From NCBI GenBank assembly GCA_902729315.2, contig LR746270.1, positions 7,387,221 to 7,451,220 on the forward strand: a DNA stretch of 64,000 nucleotides, given 5' to 3'. Below, piece after piece: positions 47,896 to 59,600 of this stretch (position 1 is the stretch's first letter; every line of letters starts with the position of its first letter). Under the pieces are notes generated by a model, which was not told the origin of the DNA, searched no databases, and saw nothing but the letters and a program-made list of their open reading frames with translations. Source of the stretch: Spirodela intermedia. Its lineage: Eukaryota; Streptophyta; Magnoliopsida; Alismatales; Araceae. The translations under genes were made by a program, and so were the position numbers.

Positions 47896-50800
47896 TCATT
47901 CTCTTCTTTCAAATTTAGCATACACAACATGTTCAAATGGGGTTGAAAGCACCTTCAATAGGTATCTTGGCCTTAGTCAATTGCCTAATCGCATTTCATA
48001 CAAATGTGATTACTTAGATTAGTGGTTAATATGAAAGTTTTTCATCATCAAGTAATAAAGGTTCAAGTTAAATTTTAAATCAAATGAACAAGAAAATAGA
48101 AAGATTCAAATCACATAAGGGTCATAGGTTGTTACCACATGTTCTAAAAAATGATAAGCTTTTGAACAAGTTTCCTAAATATTAGGGACCTTTTCAAAGT
48201 GAGAAACCATTACAAGATGACAACTAGTAAATAAGGAGAGGCTTGAGAAATAGAGGATGTCTCTCTAAATTAAAATTTAAGCAAGAAAACTAAGCTATGG
48301 CCGTTGAATGCATCAATAAACAATAAAAAGTTGTATCATAATCTTCATCAGACCTCAACAAATCAAAGTACATTCAACTGGAAGGGAAACACTATCTATC
48401 ATGTCATAAGATAATTGGGTGATGAGGAAGAGGTTGTTGGTGAAGGCTTGAGGTGTTGGTAGCAAGTTTGGGCACTAGAAGGACAAAGTCTCTAAAGAGA
48501 TGAACTTGAATGGTTGGGTTATTGAGCTCATGAACATTAGCCTTTTTCCTAAGCAAAATAGTGAAAATATGAATGGAAAGACTCAATTCAAATCTCATAT
48601 TAATAATGTTATGATGAGGAGAAATAGATACAAGATAAGATCTATTTATGCATAAATTCTCAAATACAATCAACAACATATATGATGACGAGAAAAATGA
48701 ATAAGAATGATTTTGATCAAGAATAGTAAATATGTAAATCAAGTGTACATGTACATGTGAATCTTTTATAACACATATTGTTGGATTAAATGGTCATACT
48801 TACAAAATATTGATTTAGTAATGATGATGAAGACATTAGTATGAATGAAACAACAAAGTAAAAAACATGAAGTATGAAGTTGTATGTAGACTATTTCATT
48901 CATGTAATAACAGATCTTTATGTGTTTCATACAACAAGAGTTATTGAAAAATAAATATTGTTGTGTCTTCGATAGTTATAATTTTCTGAACATTCAAAAG
49001 TGACCTATCATAGTCCATAATTGAACATATTGAATAATCATATTCATAATCAAGAATGCTGAGAATGCTAATTAAGAAAAAAACTTGTGAAGTTTATTAT
49101 GATTAAGAAAATCTGATTGTGGTTGAATGTTGAACTGTTGTGAAACTTGACTTCTTAATATGTAGTTATACTTTATTCACATAGAGTCTATCAAGAATGC
49201 TTTTGTCACATTATTGGATTAGAAGTGAAATGACAAGTGCTGATATGACTTGAATGTTGATATTAATTGATAAAGGATAGATGTATTGGTTCCTCTCAAT
49301 GATACTCAATTAATGATACAAATATGTCATATTGATCTCTTGCAAATATTTAAATTTATCTTATTTTAAGAACCAGTAGACATTGAAAATTTGTGGAGAT
49401 CCAAGAAGATTTCTTGCACAAAGATGCATTTATAGATATCACTATATTCTAACAAGATATAACAATTATTTTCTCTTGATCAATCTCTCTTGCTAGCATA
49501 TTAACATTCTTCTATAGACATTCAAAAGAGAGATCAAAAGAAAGTGACACATGCAATGTGAGCAAACACAAAGTGGTTAATGTAAAAGGAATCCCTACAA
49601 CATTGAATGAGCCTTGTTGATTGAGCCCAAGTAGAAAAAGTTTTCAATACTTGACCAGCATCCCAATGAAAAATGAGTATCAATGAGTTTTCTAGAGTTG
49701 TGAATCTAGAGTAGACCTTATGATGAAAATTTATGAAATATGATCTCATTAATTAATAGTTGTGATCAAACACTCAAAATTAATGGAACCCAAGAACTTA
49801 GTTAATCTTGGAGAGTAGATGTAGGCAGTGTGTTGAACCACTATAAAATTATATGAGTCATATAGAACATTGTCAGAAGTCTATTTCATGAATCAACTCT
49901 TTCCCTTCCATATCAAAAGAATTAGAAGGCCATAATAGGCTAATATCAATTTAACTCCCCCTCTTAATCACAGTGTAGGCTAAAAACCAAACATACTCAT
50001 CTAAGACTAGACATAGTTAGGCGAGGGGCAAACTAGCATAAAAATGTTGGTGTCTCTAGTAAGAGAGAGAAACATGCACACACGTGTTGATGTATTTAAT
50101 GATAACTTACATGGATGATAGGCCAAAAATACAGAATTGATAGTTGGTAGTTAAGAAGCAATGTTGCAACTAGTTAGAAGTACTAGTTAGATTAACCAAA
50201 AAGTAATTACTCTAGATCCAAAAGAGGTTTGTGACAAAGATATTTTATCCAAAACCAGCTTGAACTAATAGGAATAACCTAAAAATATTAGCAAAGCAAG
50301 AACAAAGGTAGGCATATTCTCTATGATCAAATAATGCTTCTACTTTTCCTTAATGAGGGGAGAAGCTAGGGAGCAGGGGATTCTACAACATAAGGTTAAA
50401 GTAGTCTTTCTTAAATTCCAACATTACTAGGAGAGGAAAAAGAGTATTTAATAAAGATAATTGTACACAAGTTAAAAGGAAAGGATATTTAGTAGGGCTT
50501 CAATAAGCTAAGAATACAATGAATCCTAAAAAAGAGTAGGTAATGGGGTCCCCATATTAGAATAAGCATCTAATAAGATGGCCATAAAAAAGGAATATAT
50601 TAAGTCCAAAGATGAAAAGAATAGTTGACCTCTTTTTTGGAAGATGAGGTATTTAACAAAAGACATAGCTAAAGTAGGTGACTTTGAGTGACAAAGCTTT
50701 TAGGCTCTAAACATATGTTATTAATAAGTTTAGCAAGAGGTACAAGAGAAGTAGACAAATGAAAGAATGGATAGCGATGAAATAAGGACAAGCTCTCTAA

Positions 50801-51059
50801 CCTTCAAACATAGTGATTAGTGGTAGGAGGAGTTGGTTAGAGGCTTATGGAATGAGTGACTAAAGTAAATGCAATTCATATTGAAATTAGAGGCTGTTCA
50901 CTTAATGTTAGTTTTCTATCATATTTAATGGCATTGTGAAATAAGACTCCTTCTTCTTGAGGACTATGCCATACCTTAACCCCCTAATCTTTTTATTCAT
51001 AAGTTTATTAATGGCCTATCAAGGGTTACATTACTTTCTTGTCAATTGCTATTTAAGCC
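47896..51059. other. AT-rich intergenic DNA without recognised genes
   Basis: The longest open frame (minus, 48742-48404, 112 codons) is compositionally biased (Ile/Leu/Ser/His) and matches nothing I recognise. The 3' part probably belongs to the LINE remnant that follows. Confidence 0.4.
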
Positions 51060-51560
51060 TTCACTATATAAAGGAACTAACCTATCATTTTCTATTTAAT
51101 TTATGCTAATGATACCATTATCTTCACTAATAGTACTGAGTCTTCTCTTAAGAAGCTTGCTTTTCTCTCTAGCTATATAAAAGCTTTAGTTCAACTCATC
51201 AATAAACAAACAAGTTACTACATCTAATCTAAGTTTGATTCAAGAGTTGAAACAAACTCCAAAAAATGTTTTTCTTTTTAAAAGATTGGTTCTCACTTGG
51301 GTACACTATTACATGTTAAAAGATAAATTATGTAAATTTCAAGGTGTTAGTGAAAGAGTAAGACTTCTTTATTAAAGAACAAGTTTCTTTCAATTGGTGG
51401 GTGCTTAATTCCTAGAAAACATATTATTTCTACAATTCCCATTCACATCTTATTTGTAATGAAAAGAATGTTTCCAAGTATATCTTTGTGAAGACTTGCC
51501 CAGTTTCCCAATGTGTTAGACTTTCTATGGGACACAAGTTAACTTGGGAAGAGAAACACA
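51060..51560 (+). pseudogene. LINE reverse-transcriptase remnant
   Basis: Plus-strand translation gives IYANDTIIFTN near 51099-51130, a mutated form of the YADD catalytic motif with the usual following residues. SSLKKLAFL and QLINKQ follow, and further on pieces resembling the LINE post-catalytic GCP-FYG region near 51520. Stops and frameshifts are frequent. It is an old L1-type fragment. Confidence 0.6.
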
Positions 51561-52864
51561 TGGTATCATGTGACCAACTAACAAACTCCATAGACGAAGG
51601 CGGCTCTAAGATTCATTCCTTATCTGATTTTTTATCATCACTCAAGCTCAAGCTTTGCTAGTAGGCTTACACAAAGAGAGACATGTAGGCTGAGTTCATG
51701 ATGAAACACTTATTCTTCTACTAAGTGGATGGAACCTTGTTGACAATATTCAAATCCTGGATCTTCATATTCAAAGAGACCCACTAATGACTCCCAAGAT
51801 GAAAGTTATCCTATAGATGCAGCATTTATGCCTACATCAAAGCCTTATTGACAACTTGGGTTGTAGACAACTTGATGGATAATTAGTTAAGATTCGGTCC
51901 CATCCTTCTAGGATCTCAATCATCGTCTATTGAATTTTGAAAAAAATAAGTTGTCTTAGAATCTCTATCACATGTGCCAATATTAAGTGAGAAAGTTTTG
52001 CATTGATCAAACTTATTTTGTAATTGTTTTTAGATGGGGTTGGACTTGGTTTGATGATTTGTTATCTTATTTTATCAACTCAACTTTGAAAAACATCTAC
52101 TTTTAGTGTATGAGTAGTCTTCCTTCTTTGGTGATTTGAGAAATACAAAAGGATAGATGTTCAAGACTCTAGATAATAAATGTGTTCCCACTTTAGGTCT
52201 CTAGTTGGATTTTTATTATTTTTATTTCTTTCATTAAAACTTGAATATAAGTTTGAAGGTATCAAGTTGATTGATCCCTAGAGACTCCATTGTCCTTTAT
52301 GTAGGCTTGAAGTATATTGTCACAAAATTTTGATGTGGGTACTTTGATGTAGGATGGATTAAAAATGACTAAACTAGCCTTGGATAAACAACCTAGTATG
52401 ACTCACATTGGATCTATGAGTCTAAAAACATTGACTAAGATACAATTTATTAGTCTTTTAGAAAAAAATAAATGGATTAGATCGACATAGTTAAAAAATC
52501 ATTGAGGATTAAGGTACTTCACTCACAATAAATTGACTAGCTAAAATTCAAGGGGTTCTCATTTACTCTTTATCAGGTATAATAATAAGTGGACTTATCT
52601 ATAGGTTAATCAATGAAAATTACAAAGATAATATACCAAATAAACAAAATATTCAATCATATAAAAAGGATCTAAAGATTATCTTGACACCAATGTGGGG
52701 GTTGATTTAGAGAAGAGAGCATGTGTTGAAGACATAACTTTGATTATTGATTATTGCCCAAGTGTTGATTATTAACTTGGCAGATTTGTGGCGATAGAAT
52801 TGGTCAATAGTTTAGTCCTAATGGTACATTGAATGACTTGGGGTTAGGAATTGAAAAGATCTAG
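51561..52864. other. Intergenic DNA, probable transposon debris
   Basis: No recognisable gene. The LINE fragment may continue into its first few hundred bases, but frames are too broken to call. Confidence 0.35.
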
Positions 52865-53640
52865 GCAATTCATATTTGAGGAATTCAAATCAATTAGGAT
52901 TGGGTGAATCTAGACCAATTTGGATCAAGAAGATTCTTATCGATTCAAATTTGGTATTTTATTGGTCACAAGTAGGTGTGAACTTAACTTGAATTGGTGG
53001 GACAATGAATTAGATGGGAACAAGTGGAATGATTGATGTTGGAGGAAGGCAAATGGCAAAGTGGATGGAGTGGTAGAGCAGTGGAAGGTGGGTTGTGTGG
53101 CAGCATGTTAATGGCTGTGTAGGCAAAGATGGCATGGTGGTGACAAATAATGGCTATGGGTGTATGATGGTGGGAATAGCTTGAAACAATAGTGAAGGCA
53201 TGAATTGAGCCCTAAGCATTGTTGGAAGTGTGGTGACATATGATGGATGGCGGATGACAATTGATGGTGTTACATGGCTTGCGAATGATAGCCAACATGT
53301 GGTGGTGATATGTGGTTGGCAAATGGTGGGCAATGGTAACAAATAGTGGTGGTGGATGGCAATGGATAAATAACCCTCATGGCCTCTCTTTTACAAAGTG
53401 ATGATAGGTGACCCTCATAATCTATCTTTCATGGTGTAATCAAAGATAAGAACTCAAAAAAACTCTTTGATTCTCTATCTCATTCTAGGGTTACAAGAGT
53501 GCATGTATAAGCATTCTAAGGTCTAAAATGAGAAAGATTAATAATAAAGAAAATCACTCCTAAATGGGCTTGGGTTTAGTGCATTGCCAATGTGGGCAAT
53601 AGTTCTCACTCCTTCAATCTTCATCAACTCTCTTGAGTTG
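52865..53640 (-). repeat. LTR-like repeat, copy A
   Basis: About 775 bp, diverged match to 55377-56150. Both copies share GGCA(A)ATTCATATT near the low end, a G/T-rich ATGG-type stretch, CCCTCA-type repeats around GTGATGATAGGTGA, AATCACTCCTAAAT, and GTGCATTG..CAA..TGGGCAAT near the high end. The retroviral-type coding remnants between the copies suggest these are the element's LTRs. Confidence 0.6.
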
Positions 53641-55376
53641 GAAAGAACTCAATCACATGAAGTGTGGTGTGAATCCATCTTCACATTGTCTTATAGAATG
53701 TTTGATTTATATGTTACAGCTCATTTCTAGAAATTCATGAATTATATGTTGGTTGATGGCCCTTTCAATGTATAATTGTTGAAATTCTCTATAACTAGTA
53801 GATAAGATTTTTTTCATCTAATATATCATCTATTTCCTCATGACATGTAGAAAATGTGACTACTTGATAGTTGGGTTCTAGTTCACTAACAAGGGATAGA
53901 TAAGATTCAAATAGATCAATATGTTCTAAATATTAAAAGTCGAGCTAATTCCCTAATCAGATGACAAATTGATAAGATATGCATTGTAGTTTAGAAGTAC
54001 CTAGTAGAAACCTCTTAGGTCATACTATTCTTTAAGCTCATAAGTCATGATAGTGATAAGGTTTCCCTCTTTAAGCTCAATTTTTTGTGAGAGTAAACTA
54101 TATGCTTATGTAACTCATTACATACTAATTGTATTTATGAATGTATTTATGTAAAATTTTAATATGTTGCACAAAAGACTCAATCAACTCTCAAACTCTA
54201 ACATGTATTAACATAGAAATGGCGTTGATCTAGATTTATAATCATGCACAGCCTCCAATAGACTCAACATTTTAGTTTAATTAATAGAAATAGTATATGC
54301 AAACTTAACTTATAAGCATATAAGAAGTCGTTAGGTGCTCAACGACTAAGCATATGAGAAGGTTCTTTAAGCTTATATCCATTACTTCTATCTATCCACC
54401 TATTTGAAGGTGAAAAGACATAAATAATTATAATGTTCAAAGGAAACAAATGACTCTAACATCACTATTTGACACTATCATTTTAGGAAATTCAAGAAGT
54501 TTTAATACCTCATTGAAATATAATTTATATATCCTACAAGCATGTGAGGTCTTAAAACAAGGTAAAAAATAAACCATTTTCAAAAACTTATCAACTATCA
54601 AAAGAATGTAATCATATTTCTTTTGTGTCTTAGGTAAGCCTAAACGAAATCCATGTTGATATCTTCCCTTGAGCAATTAGAAATGAGAAAAAGTGTGTAG
54701 AAGTGAGTATTTCACTTTTTGTATTTTTCAGAAATACATGGTATTGTGTAACAATTTTTGCTACATTCCTCTTAAGACTAAGTCAATAAAAGTAATCTTT
54801 GACCATTATTATGATTTTATTCCACCCGAACTAACTAGTTAATCCATCTTCATGCAATTCTCATACTAAAATTTTTAATTGGACGTGTAGGGTATACAAA
54901 GATGATGATTTCTAAATAAATACTCTTGAAGTATATAACTGCAAAACTCTTTGAAGGGGTTCTCTTTAATTATATTAATTACATTATCATAGTATGGGCA
55001 ATTGTCATAGGCTTCTTTCATCCTCTCAAAATCAATTACCTCAAGACTTACCATAGATGGTTAACTCTATGACTATGTATTTGTAACTTAATTCTCAACA
55101 TGTGACTTGTGTTTAAAGATAGGTGTACGTTTTGAAGAATTCAATCCAGCAACCTCATTAAAGGTTGAGTTTTTTTTGAGAATGAAGGTAGCATATGACT
55201 TCATGATTAGAGTAAGTATGAATTGTTGGGGTAATAAATAACATATCTAGTAATGCAAAGCTTGAACAAGAGCATATAACTTTTTATCATATGTAGAATA
55301 CTTAAGTTTTGCGTCATTAAATTTTTCAAGAAAGAAGGTTATAGGGTGCCCTCATGGATTACTATTAGTTTAGACA
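53641..55376 (-). pseudogene. Gypsy RNase H-integrase remnant between LTR-like repeats
   Basis: Minus-strand translation gives an RNase H piece at about 55345-55235 (PITFFLEKFNDAKLKYSTYD, KKLYALVQALHY) and an integrase core piece at 54676-54437 (GFRLGLPKTQKKYDYILLIV, DKFLKM, LLEFPKMIVSNSDVR). Gag, protease and the RT catalytic part are missing, and the RNase H piece lies almost against the LTR-like copy on its 5' side. This points to a large internal deletion. Confidence 0.75.
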
Positions 55377-56150
55377 GGGCAAATTCATATTGATTTAGAT
55401 TGGGCAGATCTTGATTAGTTTAGATCTAGAGGTCTGTTGAGTCATGAACAAGTGGGAACTTAACTTGAACTAGTGAGATGCCAAATTGGATGGAAATGGG
55501 TGGAGTGGGCATAGTAGGAGGAAGGGAAGGAGGAATGGATGGAGTGATGAGCGACGGATGGTGGGTTTGATAGTGGAATGTCACTTGCAGTGCAAGTAGA
55601 AGTGGCATCATTGGCTTGAATGATGGCAGAGGGCATGCGATGGTGGTGATGGCCCGAGGTGGTAGTGATGCATGAATAAAGCCTAAGTGTTGTTAGTAAT
55701 GTGGTGGCAATAGTGCATGATTCAATGATAGGAGACGATGGATGGAAGATGTCAAATAATAATTAGTGGTAAGATGGCTAGTGAATGTTAGGTGATGGGT
55801 GATGGTGACAGATAATTGGCAGATGGTAGGTGATGGAGGTGGAAAAATGACCCTCACAGCATCCCCTTCACGAAGTGATGATAGGTGAACCTCACAGTCT
55901 CTCTCACGTGCGAAGTGATGTTAGATGACCCTCACAACCTCTCTCTTATAGAATGATGAAAGGGAAAACCTCAAAATGATTCTTCTATTTTCTACCTCAT
56001 TCTAAAGTTATAAGAGTGTATTTATAATAGTTCTAAAGTCTAAATAAAGAAATAAGAGATCAATAATGAAAGAAATCACTCCTAAATAAGGTTAGATTGG
56101 TGCATTGTCAACATGGGCAATGTTTCTGCTCCTTTGGCCTTCATTATACT
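55377..56150 (-). repeat. LTR-like repeat, copy B
   Basis: Partner of 52865-53640. It contains two extra diverged copies of a short GATGATAGGTGA..CCTCACA unit (about 55870-55945). For an element in minus orientation this would be the 5' LTR. Its high end lies about 490 bases upstream of the ABCI12 start codon. Confidence 0.6.
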
Positions 56151-56636
56151 TTCTATTTTTATTCACTTGTTTGATTCCTTGCTTGTATGATGCTTGTTGG
56201 TTCTCCGATTGCTGATGATTTATAAATCATCCAACCATAGCCATAGACAACTTCTTAGTTAGTCACTTAGTGCCACTTTTTGCAATTATTCAGGGAGTAA
56301 AGCAATTGACTTGAGATAGAATTTGTTGAATAAAATAATATAAGTAATAAAATGTACATTGAACAAAGAAACCTGTGGTGCATAAAACGATTTATACAGA
56401 AAATTCTCATTTTAGATGATTTAAAGACCCGACGATCGTGGGTCCTAAAATCCACGATAAGCCAGGAAAAATGCACCCTTTAAAACCATGCCAGAAGGAC
56501 TTCATGCCAATGAATATTTAAAAACTAGTTTTTATTTATTTATCTACTTGGTTACCCCGACCACATAACCCATCTCCTCCGTGAGACTTCGGTTTTGAAG
56601 GCTCCGGTACCTCCACTGTGTGCGCGGGCCAGTGCC

Positions 56637-59600
56637 ATGGCTGCCTCCGCCCCCATGGCGGCCATCTCGTCGGGTGTGAGATTCTCTTCCGTCCCTTGCC
56701 TCCCATCGCCCGACCCAGCTCAGGGCAGTGGGGCTAGAATTCCGTCTCCGGGCTGCGTCTCGTTCCGGCTTTGCGCCGGACTCTGGGAGATCCCGTCCCT
56801 TAAAGGCGGTTTCCTGCGAAATGCGGAGCAGGAGACTCTCGGACCGTTGAGGATGGGGGGGAGGGGCTTGCTTCCGGTTTTCTGCTCGGCCAGATCATCC
56901 GACTCGTCTTCGCCGTTGTCATCGTCCTGGTGGAGACAGGTTCAGCAAAAGGTGGTCTCCCCTGAGAAGATCTTGAGGATCATCTCCGGCGCCACCTCGA
57001 GCCCAATCTGTCAGTTCATCGAGTCCCCGGCCACCGTTCTACATTCCGTCAACCCCCGAATCAAATTGGTACCTCTGCTGTCTCTTTACATTTTCCTTTT
57101 ATCTACAAACTTGTGCGAATAGATTGTAGTCAGGTCGCTTGTTGCTAGGAGTTTCTTGGAACCTCGCCGTTATTTTGTCTCACCTATCCTCTGATTTTCA
57201 AAAAAGGATACTCGAATACTTTGCCATTGAAACAAGCTAGATATATACTTAGGTTCGGTTTCGTACCGCTTCACTATTTTCCATTTTTGGTCATGCTAAA
57301 TTATTTAATTAATTGGATAGTTTCTTGTAAACGAAAACTTTCTAAACTTCTTTTTATGATTTCCTGATTATATCCCGAAAATTCTCATCACTGTCATCGA
57401 AAAATTACCTGGGCAGTGGCTTATTTTCTTGTGAAGTCAAGCATCTTTAATATCTGTTCAGGTTGTGTATTCGAGAATGTCCGCCCTAGATTACTATTGG
57501 GGTGCCTTGCAAGTCTGGGTAAAGCCTTCATGGTGGGAGTGAAGGGATATACAAATTTAGGCATGTTGGTCGCTGAGATAGCGTATGATCATGTGAACTG
57601 TCAGGATAGGAACAGTTTCCCAACACTTTGTAGCAATCTGCTGGATGATTCCGAAGGGATGCTGATACGTGAAATGTGAAAGTTTCTGATGTAGATTTGT
57701 GATTTTCACCAGCCTATGCCAATGAGTTTTCTAAAAAAGACGAAATGGAGATTATTGATAACGAATTTTTGGCCTGCTATTTGTTTTATATTAATTGTTT
57801 GCTATTTTCAGGTATGGCTACTGGCTCTTGTTATCTTACCAGCAAGGTCACCAGTTTTCATGCGCTATGGTATTGTTGTGTATCTCGCTCTGTTGTCAAT
57901 TTGGGTTCTTCCAGAGCGTGTGTGGATGGTATGAAAACTTCTGTGATGACTCTCTAATCATTTACTTTAGTTACATCTGAGTAGAACCTTGGATGCAATG
58001 TTTCCATATGCGTCAATATTATCGTTTTGATTCGTCTGATTGACATTTGTGAAAACTGGTTGCTTTTGTCTTCTTTAATTCTGAGAGGTGGTCATGCAGC
58101 AACAGAAAAATTATAACTATGTGTAGAATTTACCTAGATCTGAATGTGATTGAACATAAGGAAATTAATGAGAAAGCAGTATCTAGATACCTCAATTTTT
58201 AAGTAAGTGCATTTCGCTTCCATAATTAAAAAAGAAAAATTGATATCTGGAGGGACTGGAAAGGTCGCACAATTAAGGATGTTATAACATTACCATGGAC
58301 TTAGATGCGTTTTTGTGCCGTTGGAAGGGTTATTAAATTACCCAACATTCCTCATAATTTTAATTTGGCATTTCAGGTGAATAATGTGGATTTTAAGACA
58401 AACTATCATAGTTATGAGAAAAGTCCATCCAAATAAAATGTATGAATTTTCTTGTCATCACCAATGAAAAAATAGTGGGATTTCTCGAATGGAAGAACAA
58501 TGGGGGCGCATAATCAGAAAAACATGTATTAAACTGAGGGGACTAAGAGAAGTCTGTGTAATGTCAAGTTGACTTAGGAAACCTGTGGTGACATTCATCC
58601 TGTGCAGGTATGCGTAGTTGGTTGGGTTAGGGAAACCCTGGTCTCCCTTTCATTGGATGTAAGGTTTCTGCTCAGAGGAGGTAATGCTGAAGTCTTGTAA
58701 CAGTGGGACTTGTGAATTCCCCTGCATCTTCCTCTCATAAATTTATGCACATGGGAAGAAAAAAGGATACTAGAGCGTATGAACATTGAAAGAGGAAGGG
58801 GCACTACATGACAAGTCGGCCTTTTAGAACTGCAGACTTTCAAAAAACTTGAAGAGCTTAATTCATTTGATTCATTTATCTTGACTATCTTCAATGATCT
58901 TCAAAAATGGTATTTCTTTGTTTTTCTTTTATAAACTACAATTTTCACATACGCCATTTGCAATATAATCTATTTCTATTCTCAACATCCAAAAGCTCAT
59001 GCAAAGGCTGTACGATGACTTGACCTCTGTCTTGAAAATTGCTACCATTTGCAGTTAATTCAATATCTAAACCATCAGATGTCCTTGAAAAGTGTAACTG
59101 TCCCTTACTGTTGTCTCAGTAAAGTTTCTAATGCTGTGAGCACCATTGGGTTACCTCACTTCAAGTTCTGAAACTTAAATACAACTTCTGAGCTCTTTAA
59201 CAATATTTCTCCCATTCATTTTTTCTTCCTCACATTTACAAGGAGGTGGAATTATCCAAGTGCAAGTGATTTGCAAATCAATTTCCTCATCAGTATTATC
59301 CTCATCAATATGAGTAAATATGCTGCTCATCGAGCATTTTAGTTATGCTCTTGTGCATGACAAGCGACCCACTGGCAATCCTCTGTGTTTGCTTCCTTTT
59401 ATCAGTTTTCTTGAATGACTTTTCTTTTTCACTAGAAAGGCCCCGGTGTTAGGGGAGATATACATGCATATATATGTACAGATATGGTTCATAGAACTCA
59501 GGGTGGACTATCTGGTTTATATGGTCAACAGCCCATTTGAATTCAGAAAGGGAGAAAGTGAAGAGATAAGTGAATGAGCATAGAAATCCTCAACACTCCC

